Assembly (NCBI GenBank): GCA_026184415.1
Contig: CM047942.1
Location: forward strand, 620,001 to 684,000
Direction: 5' to 3'
Origin: Trichothecium roseum
Taxonomy: Eukaryota > Ascomycota > Sordariomycetes > Hypocreales
Length of the DNA stretch: 64,000 bases
Shown piece by piece: positions 22,478 to 35,573 of the stretch. Positions within the stretch are counted from its first letter, which is position 1. Every line of letters starts with the position of its first letter. A program made the translations under genes and the position numbers. Below the pieces are notes generated by a model, which saw only the letters and a program-made list of their open reading frames with translations, ran no database searches and was not told where the DNA came from.

Positions 22478-23736
22478 TGTGGTCTTTTTCTTTCGCTTGT
22501 CAGCTTTGCTTCTTTCTCGAAATAAACAATCACTGTCTCGGTGAACGTACATGTTATTGTTCAGTGGGGTCATGCATCCAGGACCTTCCCCCACAGACAA
22601 GATCCCACTCAATACGTGAGGGGGAGATGCAGGGTCGGGTTTGCGGAGATGTTCGGTATGGAGAGGTTTCCATGTGGTAATAGTTTTGATGGCCCCGGGG
22701 CAGACGTGGAGTTGAAGTATTGGGGACGACTTTGGCGGTTATCAGTCTCCCCACCAGACCTTTCACACCACTGGACACCAGTGACACCACGCGCAGTTCT
22801 GGCTTCTGGGTCGCGCTGCGGTGTAGTAGCTAGTGCGGCAGTACCTATCATGGTATTCGTCTTAGCACATGGTACCCCGTACCCCGTAATCCGTACACGG
22901 CACGGAGCAGAGCAGGTAATAATACCACAAGAGATGGCCAAGATGAATATGCATCACCCACACTTGGCACCAACAGCAGTATACTAGACAAAGTCTCGCC
23001 CTGTGAGATGGCAGCTGAATTCTTAGCTGCTGGGTCTCACCAAGCCACATCTTTCAAGTCGCTGTGCCAAAAGAGGTTCCGCTCGGCTACCCCAGTAGAG
23101 TATCGCAGTGTTCATAAAACAACTTGGAACACAGGGTAGCCTTCTAGTCTTAGTGCTAGCTAAGCATTCCCGTCGAGCATCCTGATGAAACGAATTAGGC
23201 TAGCTATACGTTGTCGTTTTCTCCTGCAAATGAATACTCAATCAGTTTACTTCCCTAATCGTGGTAAAACGCGTTGGCAGCGCGGCGAGATCAGCCGTGC
23301 AAGTGTCGGCGACTCTGGAGTTGCCATTCAGCTGCTCTCGGCCACTTACCGACCTCCTACTTCGGCAATGCTACTAATTGCCGAGAACCATGGTTCGCAG
23401 CCCTGCTGGTCTGTAAGTCACGACAACACCAAGAATTCCTAGTATGAACCTTTGACATCACCGAGTTCGGTGCGGGTTATTCTCATCCCAGCTGTGCCCG
23501 GACTCCGCCGAGACTGATTGGTCATCTCTCCCGGTCCCTCTACTCCTATACAACCAACTCTATTCAAAGTAAACAGCAATATAAGATGCCTTCACTGCTT
23601 CGTGCCAATCCCCTCGTCAAACATCTACTTTCCTTGATATTCTCAACATCATTCTTCCAAGATACCCCGAGCTCCAGGTGAAATTATAGCGTCTGTCTTT
23701 TCCTTCATCAGTACTCATACTCTCCAACACCAAAAA
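22478..23736. promoter_or_regulatory. Divergent promoter region, regulator / 5-oxoprolinase
   Basis: 1.26 kb separates the two divergent start codons and contains no convincing gene. Close to the oxoprolinase side are CCG-N4-CGG at 23461-23470 and CGG-N3-CCG at 23499-23507, spaced CGG half-sites of the kind Zn2Cys6 dimers bind, and an ATTGG (inverted CCAAT) near 23516. Whether the adjacent regulator uses them is inference. Confidence 0.4.
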
Positions 23737-26700
23737 ATGGCATCCCAAGGTATCCGTATCGCTATTGACCGAGGCGGCACCTTTACCGACGCCTGGGCAG
23801 AGGTTCCCGGCCGCAAAGATCACATCGTGTTCAAGACCTTGTCAGTGTGTCCGGATGAGTACGACGATGCGCCCACCGAATGCATCCGCCGGATCCTTGA
23901 GATTGCCACTGGGACAACCATTCGCAGAGGATCTCTATTGGACCTTGACCCCATCGAGTCCATTCGCATGGGAACCACTGTGGCCACAAACGCCTTGCTA
24001 GAACGTAAAGGCGATCGCGTGGCCTATCTGACAACAAAGGGCTTCAGAGACGGGTTGCTGATCGGGAATCAAACGAGACCCGACCTCTTCGATCTGAGCG
24101 TCAGAAGACTGCAGCAGCTATACGAAAAGGTAGTCGAGGTCGATGAGCGTGTCACCATCGAAGGGTTTAGTGAGGACCCCGAACCCAGACACATTGATCC
24201 AGACTCGGACCCTGCACTGGTCAGGGGTCTCACAGGAGAGATCGTAAGGGTCATCAAGAAACCCGACCTGGAGGTGATCAAGGCAGACTTGGAGAGGCTC
24301 CAGGCGGAGGGGTTCAAAAACGTAGCCATCGGCTTCATGCACTCATATACGTTTCCAGAACATGAGGTACAGGTTGCCCATCTCGCCGAGGCCATGGGCT
24401 TCAAGGTCTCGGCCTCCTCGGTTTTGCAGTCCATGGCCAAATTTGTGCCCCGGAGCCAGTCGGCTGTTGCAGACGCCTACCTCACACCTATGACCTATGC
24501 CTATCTTGAGAGTTTCCGAAAGGGCTTCAAGGGGAGGTTAGAAGATCAGAGTGCCAACAAGCTCCTCATCTGTCAGTCTGACGGTGGCCTGACTAGCTGG
24601 ACCAAGTTCACCGGCCTGCGTGGCGTCCTCAGTGGCCCGGCTGGGGGTGTGGTTGGCTTATCAAAGACATGTTACGATGATAACGACGGCACGCCCGTCC
24701 TAGGGTTTGATATGGTACGTAGAGCTTCATTTTCCCCATAGGTGGCCAGTCGCGTGTACTGATCCTAGAGCAGGGAGGCACCAGCACAGATGTCGCCAGA
24801 TACTCGGGAGCGCTGGAGCACATCTTCGAGAACACGTTAGCCGAAGTAACGATCCAGACACCACAGCTCGATATTAACACAGTTGCCGCTGGAGGAGGTT
24901 CTATTCTGACGTGGGAGAATGGCCTTCTTAAAGTCGGCCCTCACAGTGCTGGAGCCAACCCCGGACCTGCCTGCTACGGGAGAGGAGGGCCGCTCACCGT
25001 CACTGACGCAAACTTCCTACTTGGTAGAATTGTACCCGATTTCTTCCCCCGAAAGCTTGACATCGACGTGGTGAAAGACAAGTTTCGGGTTTTGACGGAT
25101 GTCGTCAACGCGGACCAGGGTATCACCGACGACCCATTCACTCCCGAGACGCTAGCTCTGGGCTTCCTCGCTATCGCAAACGCCACCATGGCGAGGCCCA
25201 TCCGCACCCTCAGCGAGGGTCGTGGTTATGGAGCAGCTAGTCACAATCTGGGCAGCTTTGGTGGTGCGGGTGGTCAACATGCTGTCTTCATCGCTCGCGA
25301 TCTCGGCATTAGGCGTGCCATCATTCCCCGTTATTCTAGCATCCTCTCCGCCTACGGCATGGCCCTTGCCGACGTTGTCGTCGAGAATCAGGAGCCTGTT
25401 GCTCTGACTTTTTCCGATGCTGCCCTGCCCGAGCTCCAGTCTCGTCTGGAGATGCTGTGCTACCGAGGCACCAAGGGACTCGCGGCCCAGGGGTTCAGCG
25501 CTGACTCAATTGAGCATGAACGTTTCCTGAATATGCGCTACAAGGGTAGCGACACGTCACTTATGATTCCCGAATCGTCGTTATCATCGTCTGGCATTGC
25601 TGGCTTTGGTGACGCTTTCACAGCCCGCCATGCGCAAGAATTTGGCTTCTCTCAATCGCGAGATATCTTGGTCGATGATATCCGCGTCCGAAGTGTGGGC
25701 AAGTCTCGCGGACTGAATATCTCCAGCCCTTTTGAGGAGCTCAGAAAGTGCGAGGTAGACGGTTTGACCCCGATACCCACCCCAGTATTCACGCGGAATA
25801 TGTTTTTCGAAAAGCACGGCTGGACCCAGACGAGGGTGTTCCGGCTAGGAACTGTAAGCGCCGGCGTGCACATCCAAGGCCCGGCCATGATCATCGATGA
25901 GACGCAGACCATTGTTGTCGACCACGCAAGTAAAGCCATCGTTCTGCCCGAGCATGTGGTTTTAGAGGTCGGCAAGGCGGAGCAGCAGAACGTTGCCTCC
26001 GATGTCGTAGATCCCGTTCAGCTCAGTGTCTTTGGACACCGCTTCATGACGGTGGCCGAGCAGATGGGCCACACCATGGAGAAGACGTCTATTTCGGTCA
26101 ATATCAAGGAACGCCTTGACTACTCGTGCGCTGTTTTCTCTGGTGATGGCAGCTTAGTTGCCAATGCGCCCCATATTCCTAGCCACCTAGGATCCATGAG
26201 CACAGCTATCGCTTACCAAGCGCAGCGGTACAAGGCCGGGGAGCTGAAGCCCGGCGATGTCATTATCAGCAACCACCCACAAGCTGGAGGCACTCACCTT
26301 CCCGACATCACCACTATCACCCCTGTTTTCGATGATGACGAGGACCCCAAGGAGATCATATTCTTTGTCGCCAACCGTGGCCATCATGCCGACGTCGGTG
26401 GCATCGCTCCTGGCTCAATGCCCCCTCATTCGACCGAGTTGTGGCAAGAAGGCGCCGCCGTCGAATCTTTCAAGATGGTAAACGAGGGCGTATTTGACGA
26501 ACAAGGCCTCATCCACCATCTCTATGACGTTCCCGCGTCATTTCCCGGTTGTAGCGGCACCAGGGCTCTCAGTGACAATCTTGCTGACCTCAAGGCGGCC
26601 ATCGCCTCGAATAAGAAGGGTATCGAACTAATCCGGGCCTTGATCAAGGAGTTCAGCTGGCCTGTCGTCCAGTTCTACATGAAGGCCATCCAGGAGAATG

Positions 26701-27814
26701 CGGCCCAAGCTGTGCGAGACATGCTCAAGACTATTGCTGCCAGATACGAGGATGGTGTCCTTGAGGCTTCCGAGGTCAATGACGACGGCATCCCGTTCGA
26801 GCTGAAGGTGACGATTGACAAATCGTCGGGCGAGGCCATCTTTGACTTCACAGGCACAGGAGCCGAGCATTCTGGCAACCTCAACGCTCCACCGACTTGC
26901 TCGTATTCTGTAATCATGGTAAGTGTTGATTCTTCAGGCGTGATTCCAATCCGATACTAACAGCTACTTTTTAGTACTGTCTTCGATCCATGATTTCGGC
27001 AGACATACCTCTAAACCAGGGTTGCCTACGACCGATCAAAGTTATATGCCCGGACAACACCATTCTCTCACCCTCCCCCACGGCCGCCACTGTTGGTTGT
27101 ACAACGGAGACGTCGCAAAAGGTGGCCGACCTCGTCCTGCGTGCCTTTAATGCCGCCGCCGCGTCCCAGGGCACTATGAATAACCTCACTTTTGGCTGCG
27201 GCGGCACAGACCCCACCACTGGCCAGGTCAGCAAGGGCTTCGGCTACTATGAGACCGTAGCCGGAGGTGCCGGTGCTGGCCCAACCTGGCATGGCGCCAG
27301 TGGTGTTCACACGCACATGACCAACACGCGCATCACCGACCCAGAAATCTTTGAGAAACGGTACCCCGTCATCCTGCATGAATTCTCGCTCCGGAGTGGC
27401 AGCGGCGGAGCAGGCCAATTCCGAGGGGGCGACGGCTGCGTCCGAGAGATCGAGTTCCGTACACCTTTGCAGGTCTCTGTTCTCACCGATCGAAGAGTCA
27501 CAGCGCCTTATGGACTCGAGGGCGGGGCAGACGGCCAAAGGGGACAAAATATCTGGGTGAGGAAGGACGACGTCACAGGTGGGACGAGAAAGGTCTCTCT
27601 GGGGCCCCGAAAGACGACGCACTTTGCCGCCGGAGATCGTCTGATTATGCTCACGCCCGGCGGTGGCGGCTATGGTGTTGACCCTGCCAAGGGACCGAAG
27701 AGCAAGGTTCTTGGTGGTTCTGGGTTGAAGATTGGAGGTAGCGCCGAGGCGAACAAGAATGGCATGGCCAACGGAACTCTAGGCATGCGACATGCTACTG
27801 CTACAGGGAATTAG
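23737..27814 (+). CDS. 5-oxoprolinase / hydantoinase A+B fusion (ATP-dependent)
   Basis: Exons 23737-24714, 24774-26918 and 26975-27814 give 1320 aa, close to the usual 1270-1320 of eukaryotic 5-oxoprolinases. Introns are 59 and 56 nt; the second has a canonical CTAAC branch point. Domain order: hydantoinase A N-terminal part (AIDRGGTFTDAWAEVPG, then MGTTVATNALLERKGDR and GNQTRPDLFDL), hydantoinase A core (GGTSTDVARYSG at about 327 and RGYGAASHNLGSFGGAGG), and hydantoinase B from about 740 (FGHRFMTVAEQMGHTMEKT, GGTHLPDITTITPVF, NRGHHADVGG). The enzyme opens 5-oxo-L-proline to glutamate with ATP in the gamma-glutamyl cycle. A related hydantoin or N-methylhydantoin substrate cannot be excluded. 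Divergent from a Zn2Cys6 regulator. Confidence 0.95.
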
Positions 27815-28159
27815 ATAACGCATTGAATCTGTATATAGTCAAAGGTGTAACATAGAATCATGGCATTTCTCACGAAAGTATCGGCCATTTTTTGTGCCAA
27901 TAAGCGAAATAACGAGTTGTGCGTAGTAGTACGGATCAGTAGTAATAGTGGTATTGTAGACATGTAGTATTGGTAAAATCGCGGATGTAGCAGGACATAA
28001 AAATATGTTTAAAATCGTACCATCCATCATCCCCTACCGGAGAAGAAAGCATTTGCTACCTACCTAGAATACCCGAACATGAGGCTTCCTTCCTTCCTGA
28101 TATAATTGACGAGGTTCTCGTATTATTATGAGAAGTCAAAAAGGAAGGGAAAAAAAACT
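27815..28159. other. Intergenic, 3' side of the 5-oxoprolinase gene
   Basis: No gene. The A-run at about 28150-28157 is the Pol III terminator of the minus-strand tRNA (a T run when read on that strand). Confidence 0.5.
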
Positions 28160-28231
28160 TGCCCCAGTCTGGGATCGAACCAAAGACCTTTGCATTACAA
28201 GTGCAACGCTCTACCCCTGAGCTACAAGGGC
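28160..28231 (-). tRNA. tRNA-Thr (anticodon TGT)
   Basis: Intronless 72-nt cloverleaf on the minus strand. It begins GCCCTTGTAGCTCAGGGG (A box), has a five-pair anticodon stem TTGCA/TGCAA around loop CTTGTAA (anticodon TGT, threonine), a T arm with GGTTCGATCCC (B box), and ends in CTGGGGC plus discriminator A. The acceptor stem has one mismatch and one G-T pair. A run of eight T follows at once, the expected RNA polymerase III terminator. Confidence 0.92.
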
Positions 28232-30153
28232 CGGAGTAATGGGATATCCCGTAGACAATTATTCCAATATATATAACACAAACATCCCACTAGTCCTCTC
28301 CGCATCCGAATCTGCGTTCTCTCTTGGCAACCACCAGGCGATATGTGATGCTCAGGAGGTCCTGCAGCATGCATATGCAGGTTGTTGGGTCCCCAATCAA
28401 CTAGCAAGGATCTTTGACAACGCTTTGCGGAACATGAGCAGGACTGAAGACTACACACCGGCAAATCAATTTGAATCAAATATCAAGGTCTGAAGACGGG
28501 GGACGAAGCAATCAGACACGGCCACATATAACTGCTGTGTAATAAGAGTGTATCGTATCCCTTAATTTGAATTTAGTTGATATTTTTCTCTGATGGATGC
28601 ATCACCGCTCTGTAACACTTTCTTGACGTGGAGAGACGATATGGTGCATGAAACTTTTCATCACGGCAACGCAATCGTAGGGTACAGAATCGCTCCCCAC
28701 GGGACATCAACAAGGGGAAGAAGCAAGCAACAACATGGAGGGGCCCTGTCACCACAACCCCAAGTCTCAAAAAGCTACTCCGTACCTTGGCCGAATGTTC
28801 ATGGCAAAGCCATCGATTGTTGGCTCTTTTTTCTCTTTTCCGTGCGTCTGATCGTCCACGACTCAAGGTTGCCACGTTACCACGCTTTGAGTTCATTAGC
28901 ACATCGGTGATAGGGTCGTAGGGACCCTGAAGCCCCATTCAAGACTCAGGGGGATACCCCGACGGATGGTCCACAATCTGCCGCCCGTTCAGGGTGTAAA
29001 GTGGAATTTACCGTAAGTCACGCGTGGTTTGCCATGGTTCGCCAGTCGGGCACGGTCTGGCAGAGTGCCAGTGACGGGTACGGAGTACGGAGTAGACAAA
29101 GAGGTTGTTCATCGGAATGTAGGCGAGACGTCTGTTTCACCTACCTGTTCGTTCAACAAACATGTAACGACCTCAAGTCTGTGTGCGTGCTGCCTAATTG
29201 CTCTAGTAGCAGTATATAGTAAGGTTGTCTGTGCGACGCGCCGAAGGATTCAATGAGAGAGGATGAAGAAATAAAAATGTACTATCGTCCCGGGTCTCGA
29301 GAGGAGAGAAAAAAAAGTTGACCTGTTATTAAGATTTGTCGGTCATCACTTACCAAGTGGTATAATTGCTTTTTCTTCCTTGCTGGGTGGCCCCCCATTG
29401 TCACCCCTGTCCCATATTTTTAGCATTGTCAACTGAGACCTAGACATTGCTATTGCTACTCCTAAGCAGTACGTGCTGTTACTCCGTTACTCGTGCAGAA
29501 AAGCAAACACCCACCCTTCTTTCACGCATATGTGCTCCATACACTTAACTTTGAATTTCTTGCAGGATAGTGGCGCGAATTAGCTGTACTCCGGGGTGTA
29601 GTTGCACGCAGTTGCAAGCAGTTGCAAGCTTGAGACGGTTACACTATTGGGTTGAAGTGCTCTATCATACGAAACGGATACCTCGTCCATACTCTCGACA
29701 AGATCGAAAAAAAAAGGATATTCGTTAAGGGCACCGCTACTCCATACTTCGACAGAAAAGTCAATTCGCTTCGGACTTGTTTGTCGTACCTGACTTTAGG
29801 CTTCTGGGGTTAAAGAAAGCAAGCAAGAAACGTTAATAGCGGTGGACTGGTGTGCTTTGGCGTCCTTTGGCGTGGCTCCAGCAAACGCGCCAAACCAAGA
29901 ATATCCGGCGCCAACGCAGATTGTCCAGACACCATCAGGGGATAGGAGAGAGACATCGCTCCACAGATCCATTCAACGGCAACCCTTCCGGAGCCTCTCG
30001 AGCCTCTCTCTTCTCGTGCAATTCCCACCCAGCGCCGGCTGCCGAGACCCTCCCGCCTCGTCCCTCTTGCGCGTGGACGAGTCGCCAATGCTACTCTGCT
30101 GCTAGAACCTGCTTCTTCTTCTCCTCTGGGCTCTTCCCCCCCCGGACGACACC
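28232..30153. other. Intergenic upstream of the Sec7 gene
   Basis: No gene. Contains exact TACGGAGTA-family copies at 28776, 29079 and 29086 (the last two overlapping head to tail). The last ~300 bp are pyrimidine-rich with CAAC/TCTT elements, consistent with promoter and 5' leader of the Sec7-domain gene. Confidence 0.45.
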
Positions 30154-33100
30154 ATGGCTGAGGAGCATGTCGCTCGCGCATTGGAACATCGCGACTCCCA
30201 TGACCTCTCCTTGTCACCTCGCAATGTCACCAGGGACTCCCTAGTGACGAACATGCTATTGTCGCTGGACCAATTCGCTTCGAAACAGAAACCCCCGCGA
30301 CGACCGACCTACGACGACGACGACGATTCGCCTCAGTTCTTCGACATACCCAGATCGAGAGCGACGAACCATTCCGGAGCCGGAACAAGTCACCAGCAGC
30401 AGTCGCAGCAGCAGTCGCAGCAGCAATCGCAGCAGCCACATCACCAGTATTCGTACAGTTCGGACTTTGAAGGGGACGAAGATATGGGCGCAATGTCCAA
30501 CTCCTTCAGCCGAGGACGTCGCAGCAATAGCAGCACCACCTACCAGCAAGATACCCTCAATCGCCTCAACGGTGGTCGGGATTCCATGAGTCGTAGTCAT
30601 CCTCCTCCTTCTTCCCGGGGACAGGGTCATACTCGTGGTGGTTTCGGTAGCATGAGCAGCAGCGCGACGAGCTTTGATGGTGGTGGAAATGGGTCGCATC
30701 GGGAACGTACATTCGCTCGATCTGCAAGTTTCGATACTGGGCCCACCCAAGGTAATAGTAATAAACAGCAGCACCACCTGCACCTGCATCAGCATCAGCA
30801 GCATCCACAGACGCTGGATCATGTGCCGCAATCGCCCTTTAGTTCTGGTTTCGCAAACAGCTTCCTTACCGACGACTTCGACTCCGCCCCCGAGCCTACG
30901 GTATCGGGAGGACCCAGACGTACTCCGTCAATGCCCGTCATGCCACCTCCGCCTCGGGAAGCTACAGGTACCGGTAATTCTGGCATTGATTCCCACCACC
31001 ACCACCACCACCACCACGACCGACGTCGCAGCCCTACCCGCTCCGTAAAAAGTTCATCGGGAGGACGTGGAAAGTCATCCTATTCCAAATCTCAAACCCA
31101 AAGTCAGGCGCAAGCACGGGAATCAATGTTTTCTGCATCTGCCGATCCGGATTCCGCGCCTGCGCCCAGCGTTGGGTATGGAAAGTCCAAAGAGCCTGGG
31201 CCTTCACGAAGCGGGCAAGCATCGCCCGCCATCGTGCCTACTCCCGTCAAAGAGAAACCGACTGGCTTCTTCAGGAAATTCTTTGGAGGTGGTTCTTCGA
31301 AACAGACAGCTGCCAATGCTGTGAGACCAGTCTCACCTGCGATTGCCAGTACCATCCCAGTAGCAGTAGAAGCTGCCACTACTACTATCACCACTGGCAG
31401 CGCAAGGATGGCATCGGGCGAGAACACTCCCAGGAACGTATCGGCCCCGCCATCTAGAGACACAACATCAGCTCATTCGAACCACCCTACGTTACAAAAG
31501 AAGCCATCCTCCTTCTTCCGCCGGAAAAGGCAAAAGTCCGTTATTGATGAGTCGCAACCTGTACCGGCCGAAGCAGATGCACCGCCCATGCCCGACATCG
31601 CGCCCCTCAAGATCCAGGCCGAGAAAGATCGTCTTGTACCGCAGCCGCAACTCAGTCCTGCCAGCAGTTTACGTCAGGTTATGGACCAGTACTTGCATGA
31701 CGGTGGGAATACGCCTCGGACCCCTGCAGGCAAAGTGACGCCAATGCTCTCAGACATCACCAACACGGTCGATCGCACGGACACCCACACCGAATATTAC
31801 AAAAAGGACTTCTCGCCAGACTATGAGCCTAGCCCGAGCGCCCGCATCAGAACCGTTCGATCGAATATCGGCAAGGACCCCGAAGTGGTTGATACCCCAT
31901 CACGCCGACCTCCGGCCAGAGCGAACCGTTCGCCTGAGACTGCAAATGGATCTTTCCTGGATCTTGATGGTGGTAGTGATAACGATGATGATGAGGCTGT
32001 ACCCACGCCTGAAATCACTGTCAACAGCAAAGCTCCACCGAAAGATTCCAGCAACCAAGACACCTTGCGAGCTAAGAAGAAACCTTCCAGACCTAACTTG
32101 ACTGTCGAAACGGGCAGATCTTCACGTCCCGCATCCAAAGCCGGCGTCCGCATCGACCCTGGCGACTCTGGACCTAAATCTTCGGCCAAATCCTCAAAAA
32201 CCATGACAAAGTCAAAACCCCTCGATGAGCCCGAATTCGTCGTTGGCGATCCTACCGAAGATGATCGTCAAAAGGCACAAAAGATCTACGATGGAAACGA
32301 AGATTTTATCCAAAAGGAAAAGGCGGCTTCGTACATTGGCGAAGAGGGCCCTGTTCGTCAGCGCACGCTTCGCGCTTACATGGACTTGTACGACTTTGCC
32401 AGCCAGAGCGTGGTCTACAGCTTGCGGCAGGTCTGCAGCCGCCTCGTGTTTCGTGCGGAAACCCAGCAGGTGGACCGCATCCTCGTTGCTTTTTCCAAGC
32501 GTTGGTGCGAATGTAACTCGAACCACGGATTCAAAACCAGCGGTAAGTGAATATAATTGCAAAAGAGAAGAAATCGACAAAATGCTGACACCTGATAGAC
32601 GTGATCCATACCATCTGTTACTCCATCATGCTGCTGAATACGGACTTGCACATGGCCGACATTGAACAGAAGATGACCCGTAGCCAGTTCGTCAAAAACA
32701 CCATGGGCACCATCACCCAAGCCATTGAGGAATCTGCGCCTGATGCCTTCGACCGACGTCCAAGTATCTTACCCGAACGATCGTCTATGCTGCACAACGA
32801 GGAAATCCCCACGCCCTCTCCAGCGGAACCTGACCGAAAATCTTTCAGACACTCTTTCCGACCAGCAGCTCGCACTGATGGAGTTGCCGGTGGTTCTTTC
32901 GGGGACCCTGAAGACTGTGGTCCTTTAGTCAAGGCACCCTTCCAAGGCTCTCTTAAACAGTGGCAAGAACAGGTGGAAATAGTGCTGAAGGCCATTTACG
33001 CCTCCATTCGAGACGAAAAGTTGCCTCTATTTGGCGCCGAATCGGGCACCAAGAGCTTGGCCACCACACCTTCACAAGGCAGCTTGTCCGTGATGGGCAT

Positions 33101-34580
33101 GCTGAAGCGTACCCCCAGCGTCCTGAGCAAAGCCCCCTCGGAGAGTCAGCTTTCAGTCCGTGGCCGTGCTGATACCAGCCGCCCACCCAATTCCCGTTGG
33201 AACTCAAAGAGCAGATCGCGGCCTGGTATCGGAAGGACTGGGTTCTCATCCAGCCGGACGAGCTTCGACGACGGCAATTCTATCTGGAGCCCGGCAATGT
33301 CATCCGCCACTTGGAGTCGCCAATCTCTTGGCAGGACACAAACTTCTCTTTCCCAAGACTCTTTCGCGTCCGGTATGCCCAAGGGGGACTACCAGCAGTC
33401 GATTGGCTTTGCCAATGCTCTAAGTCAGGCTATCATCCGCGACGAAGACTACGGAGATGAGCTCACCCCCTCGATTGTTGACGTCGACATGCAGACCAAT
33501 CAGCTTCTTGAGGATGAGTCCCTCGAGCTCACAGGGCCTCCGTGGGTCAAAGAGGGCATGGTTATCCACAAGCACCATTTGGACGGCGTGGAAAAGAAGT
33601 CCAAGGATCGGAACTGGTCTGAGGTATTCGCTGTCATCCAGAAGGGTCAGCTGAGCCTTTTCTCTTTTACAGCCAACAAGTCGACCCGTGGAAAGAGTCG
33701 CACGCGAAATGCCGGCCCTGTCGGCGGCGGCAACTGGCAGGATAATGCTACAAACCTTGGCACTTTCCCGCTGGGCCAGACGCTTGCATCATCCCTGCCC
33801 CCGCCTGGATATTCTAGGACCAGACCGCACGTATGGGCTCTGAGCTTACCTACAGGCGCTGTACACTTGTTCCAGGTCGGGACAGCCGAGATTATCAAGG
33901 AATTCGTTACCACTGCCAACTACTGGAGTGCTCGACTAAGCACGCACCCCTTGATCGGTGGTATCAGCAATATTGAGTACGGCTGGAGTGACAACATTGT
34001 CAATAATGCTTTGGTGGGCGCCATGAACGAACCCGAGAGTAGGAACGAGTCGCGGCCTAGTAGCAGGGCGACGCATGGTCGCAAGTCTAGCATCACCGGC
34101 AGCTTGCGCTCTGCCAGCATCGACCAGGCCACGAGCGCATTCACCAACATGAGTGGGCGCGGCAAGCTCCCGGGGGATCGCATTCACATCACCGAGTGGA
34201 CGCCCCCTTCGCAAAGTTTGCGCCCCAGCCACGCCTCTGAATCGCAGCAACTAGAGGTACTGAGCGCTTACGTGAAGTCAGTCGAAGACGACTTGCAAAC
34301 GCATAACCAGCTACGCAGCCCGATGCTTCTTGCATTTACTCCTCGAGGTTACAATGCTCAAAAGGCCATGGCGAACTGGGAGCGCAAGAGCGCTTACCTA
34401 CTGCGGGAGATCGTCAAGTTTAGGACCTACGTCGACTGCCTACAGCAGGCTGAGAGCCGCAAGCAGCAGATCTACGCCGAGCGCGAACTCGCCCAGAAAG
34501 CTGCGAGGGGCGAGCTTAGTGATGGCGACATGGACGTCAGCGGTAGTGAAGGCGAGGGCGATGAGACTCTAAGGCCTTGA
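30154..34580 (+). CDS. Sec7 + PH domain ARF guanine-nucleotide exchange factor
   Basis: Exons 30154-32542 and 32599-34580 give 1456 aa; the 56-nt intron (GTAAGT, CTGAC branch) splits the Sec7 domain. The N-terminal ~650 residues are low complexity: acidic patch, QQQS repeats, an eight-His run and Ser/Pro-rich basic stretches. The Sec7 domain spans about 690-870, with FRAETQQVDRILVAFSKRW (the catalytic glutamic finger aligns with E769) and, after splicing, VIHTICYSIMLLNTDLHMAD. A PH domain follows from about 1110 (PPWVKEGMVIHKHHLDGVE). The C-terminus has a helical segment (about 1355-1440) resembling the coiled region after the PH domain in EFA6/Syt1-type exchange factors. Expected role: GDP/GTP exchange on ARF GTPases at plasma or Golgi membranes. 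Start context CACCATGG. It is convergent with the Sro7-like gene. Confidence 0.93.
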
Positions 34581-35573
34581 GAGAGAGAGCGAGAGAGAGA
34601 GATTTCGTGGTTTCGAGGTTGTGGGACTTGTTTTGGTGGGATCAAGAGGGGCCAAAACACACTTGCATATACGTCGGGCGTTTGATGCTTTGACGCCTGA
34701 AGTTCTTCTGATTGTTACTTTCTAATGTTGGAATTTTAGTGATGGGTTTTCGACGAAATGGTTGGCAGGACTTTCTTCTTTTTCCTCTTTTTTCTTCTTC
34801 TTCTTGTCCTAGCCCCTTCTCCCCCTTGTTTTCAGTTCGTACGGGGACTATATTTGACATGGCAAAAGGGGAGTTTGCTGGTTTGTTGTGGCGAGTTTAG
34901 CGAGTGGCGACGGGTGGACAGGCTTTCGTGAGTTACGTCACGTACTTGCTATTACTCTGTACCTTTTGGCGAGTTTGTGTGGTTGTGGCGGTTGATACCC
35001 AGACATTAATTCTTTGCATACCACTAGCCATTTGATTGTCTGAGCGCGCGCGCGCAAGAGAGAGAGAGAGAGAGAGAGAAGAAACAAAAACAAACTTGAG
35101 ACGTGCATTAGCGTAATGAGAGATTTCTTTTAATTGAATTCTGAAAGATGAAAATCAGTTGATGACTTTTCTTTTTGCTGTGCGATTGATGTTTTTACGT
35201 AGGTTGGGATGTCCATTTTCGCCTTGCCACCAGTATTGTGGACTTTGTTAACGACAAACCTTGGCTACAAAGGGACCTCAATATACATGGCTGATGGTTT
35301 TGAGCGCTCAGTGCGAAGATATAAAGAAGCGTTGGAGAAAAAAAACCTTGTTTTTCTTCAGTAAAAATAAACATATATACTGGTAAATATTGGGTAATGG
35401 TATCTTTTTTTTCACGGGCGAAACTTGATCTCCCCTCTTGATAAAGAAACAAAAAAGATGCACATCCCAGGGTCTGCTGCAACATCTCATCCCCCGCCCT
35501 ACCTTTTTTTCTCTCTCTTTTTTCTTTTCTTTTCTCATCTCTCTCTCGGCATGGCTTCGCGGTGCGTCGACGG
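34581..35573. other. Convergent intergenic region
   Basis: No gene between the ends of the Sec7 and Sro7-like genes. Holds GA repeats at about 34581-34602, a GC run joined to an AG microsatellite at 35044-35079, and T/C-rich 3' flanks. Confidence 0.5.
35044..35079. repeat. Compound GC-AG microsatellite
   Basis: Alternating GC (35044-35055) followed by about 11 AG units (35057-35079). The alternating GC part is a sequence type that can adopt Z-DNA. Confidence 0.8.

Noticed and set aside
27068..27622. 184-aa minus-strand ORF inside the 5-oxoprolinase
   Set aside because: Antisense shadow of a well-supported exon.
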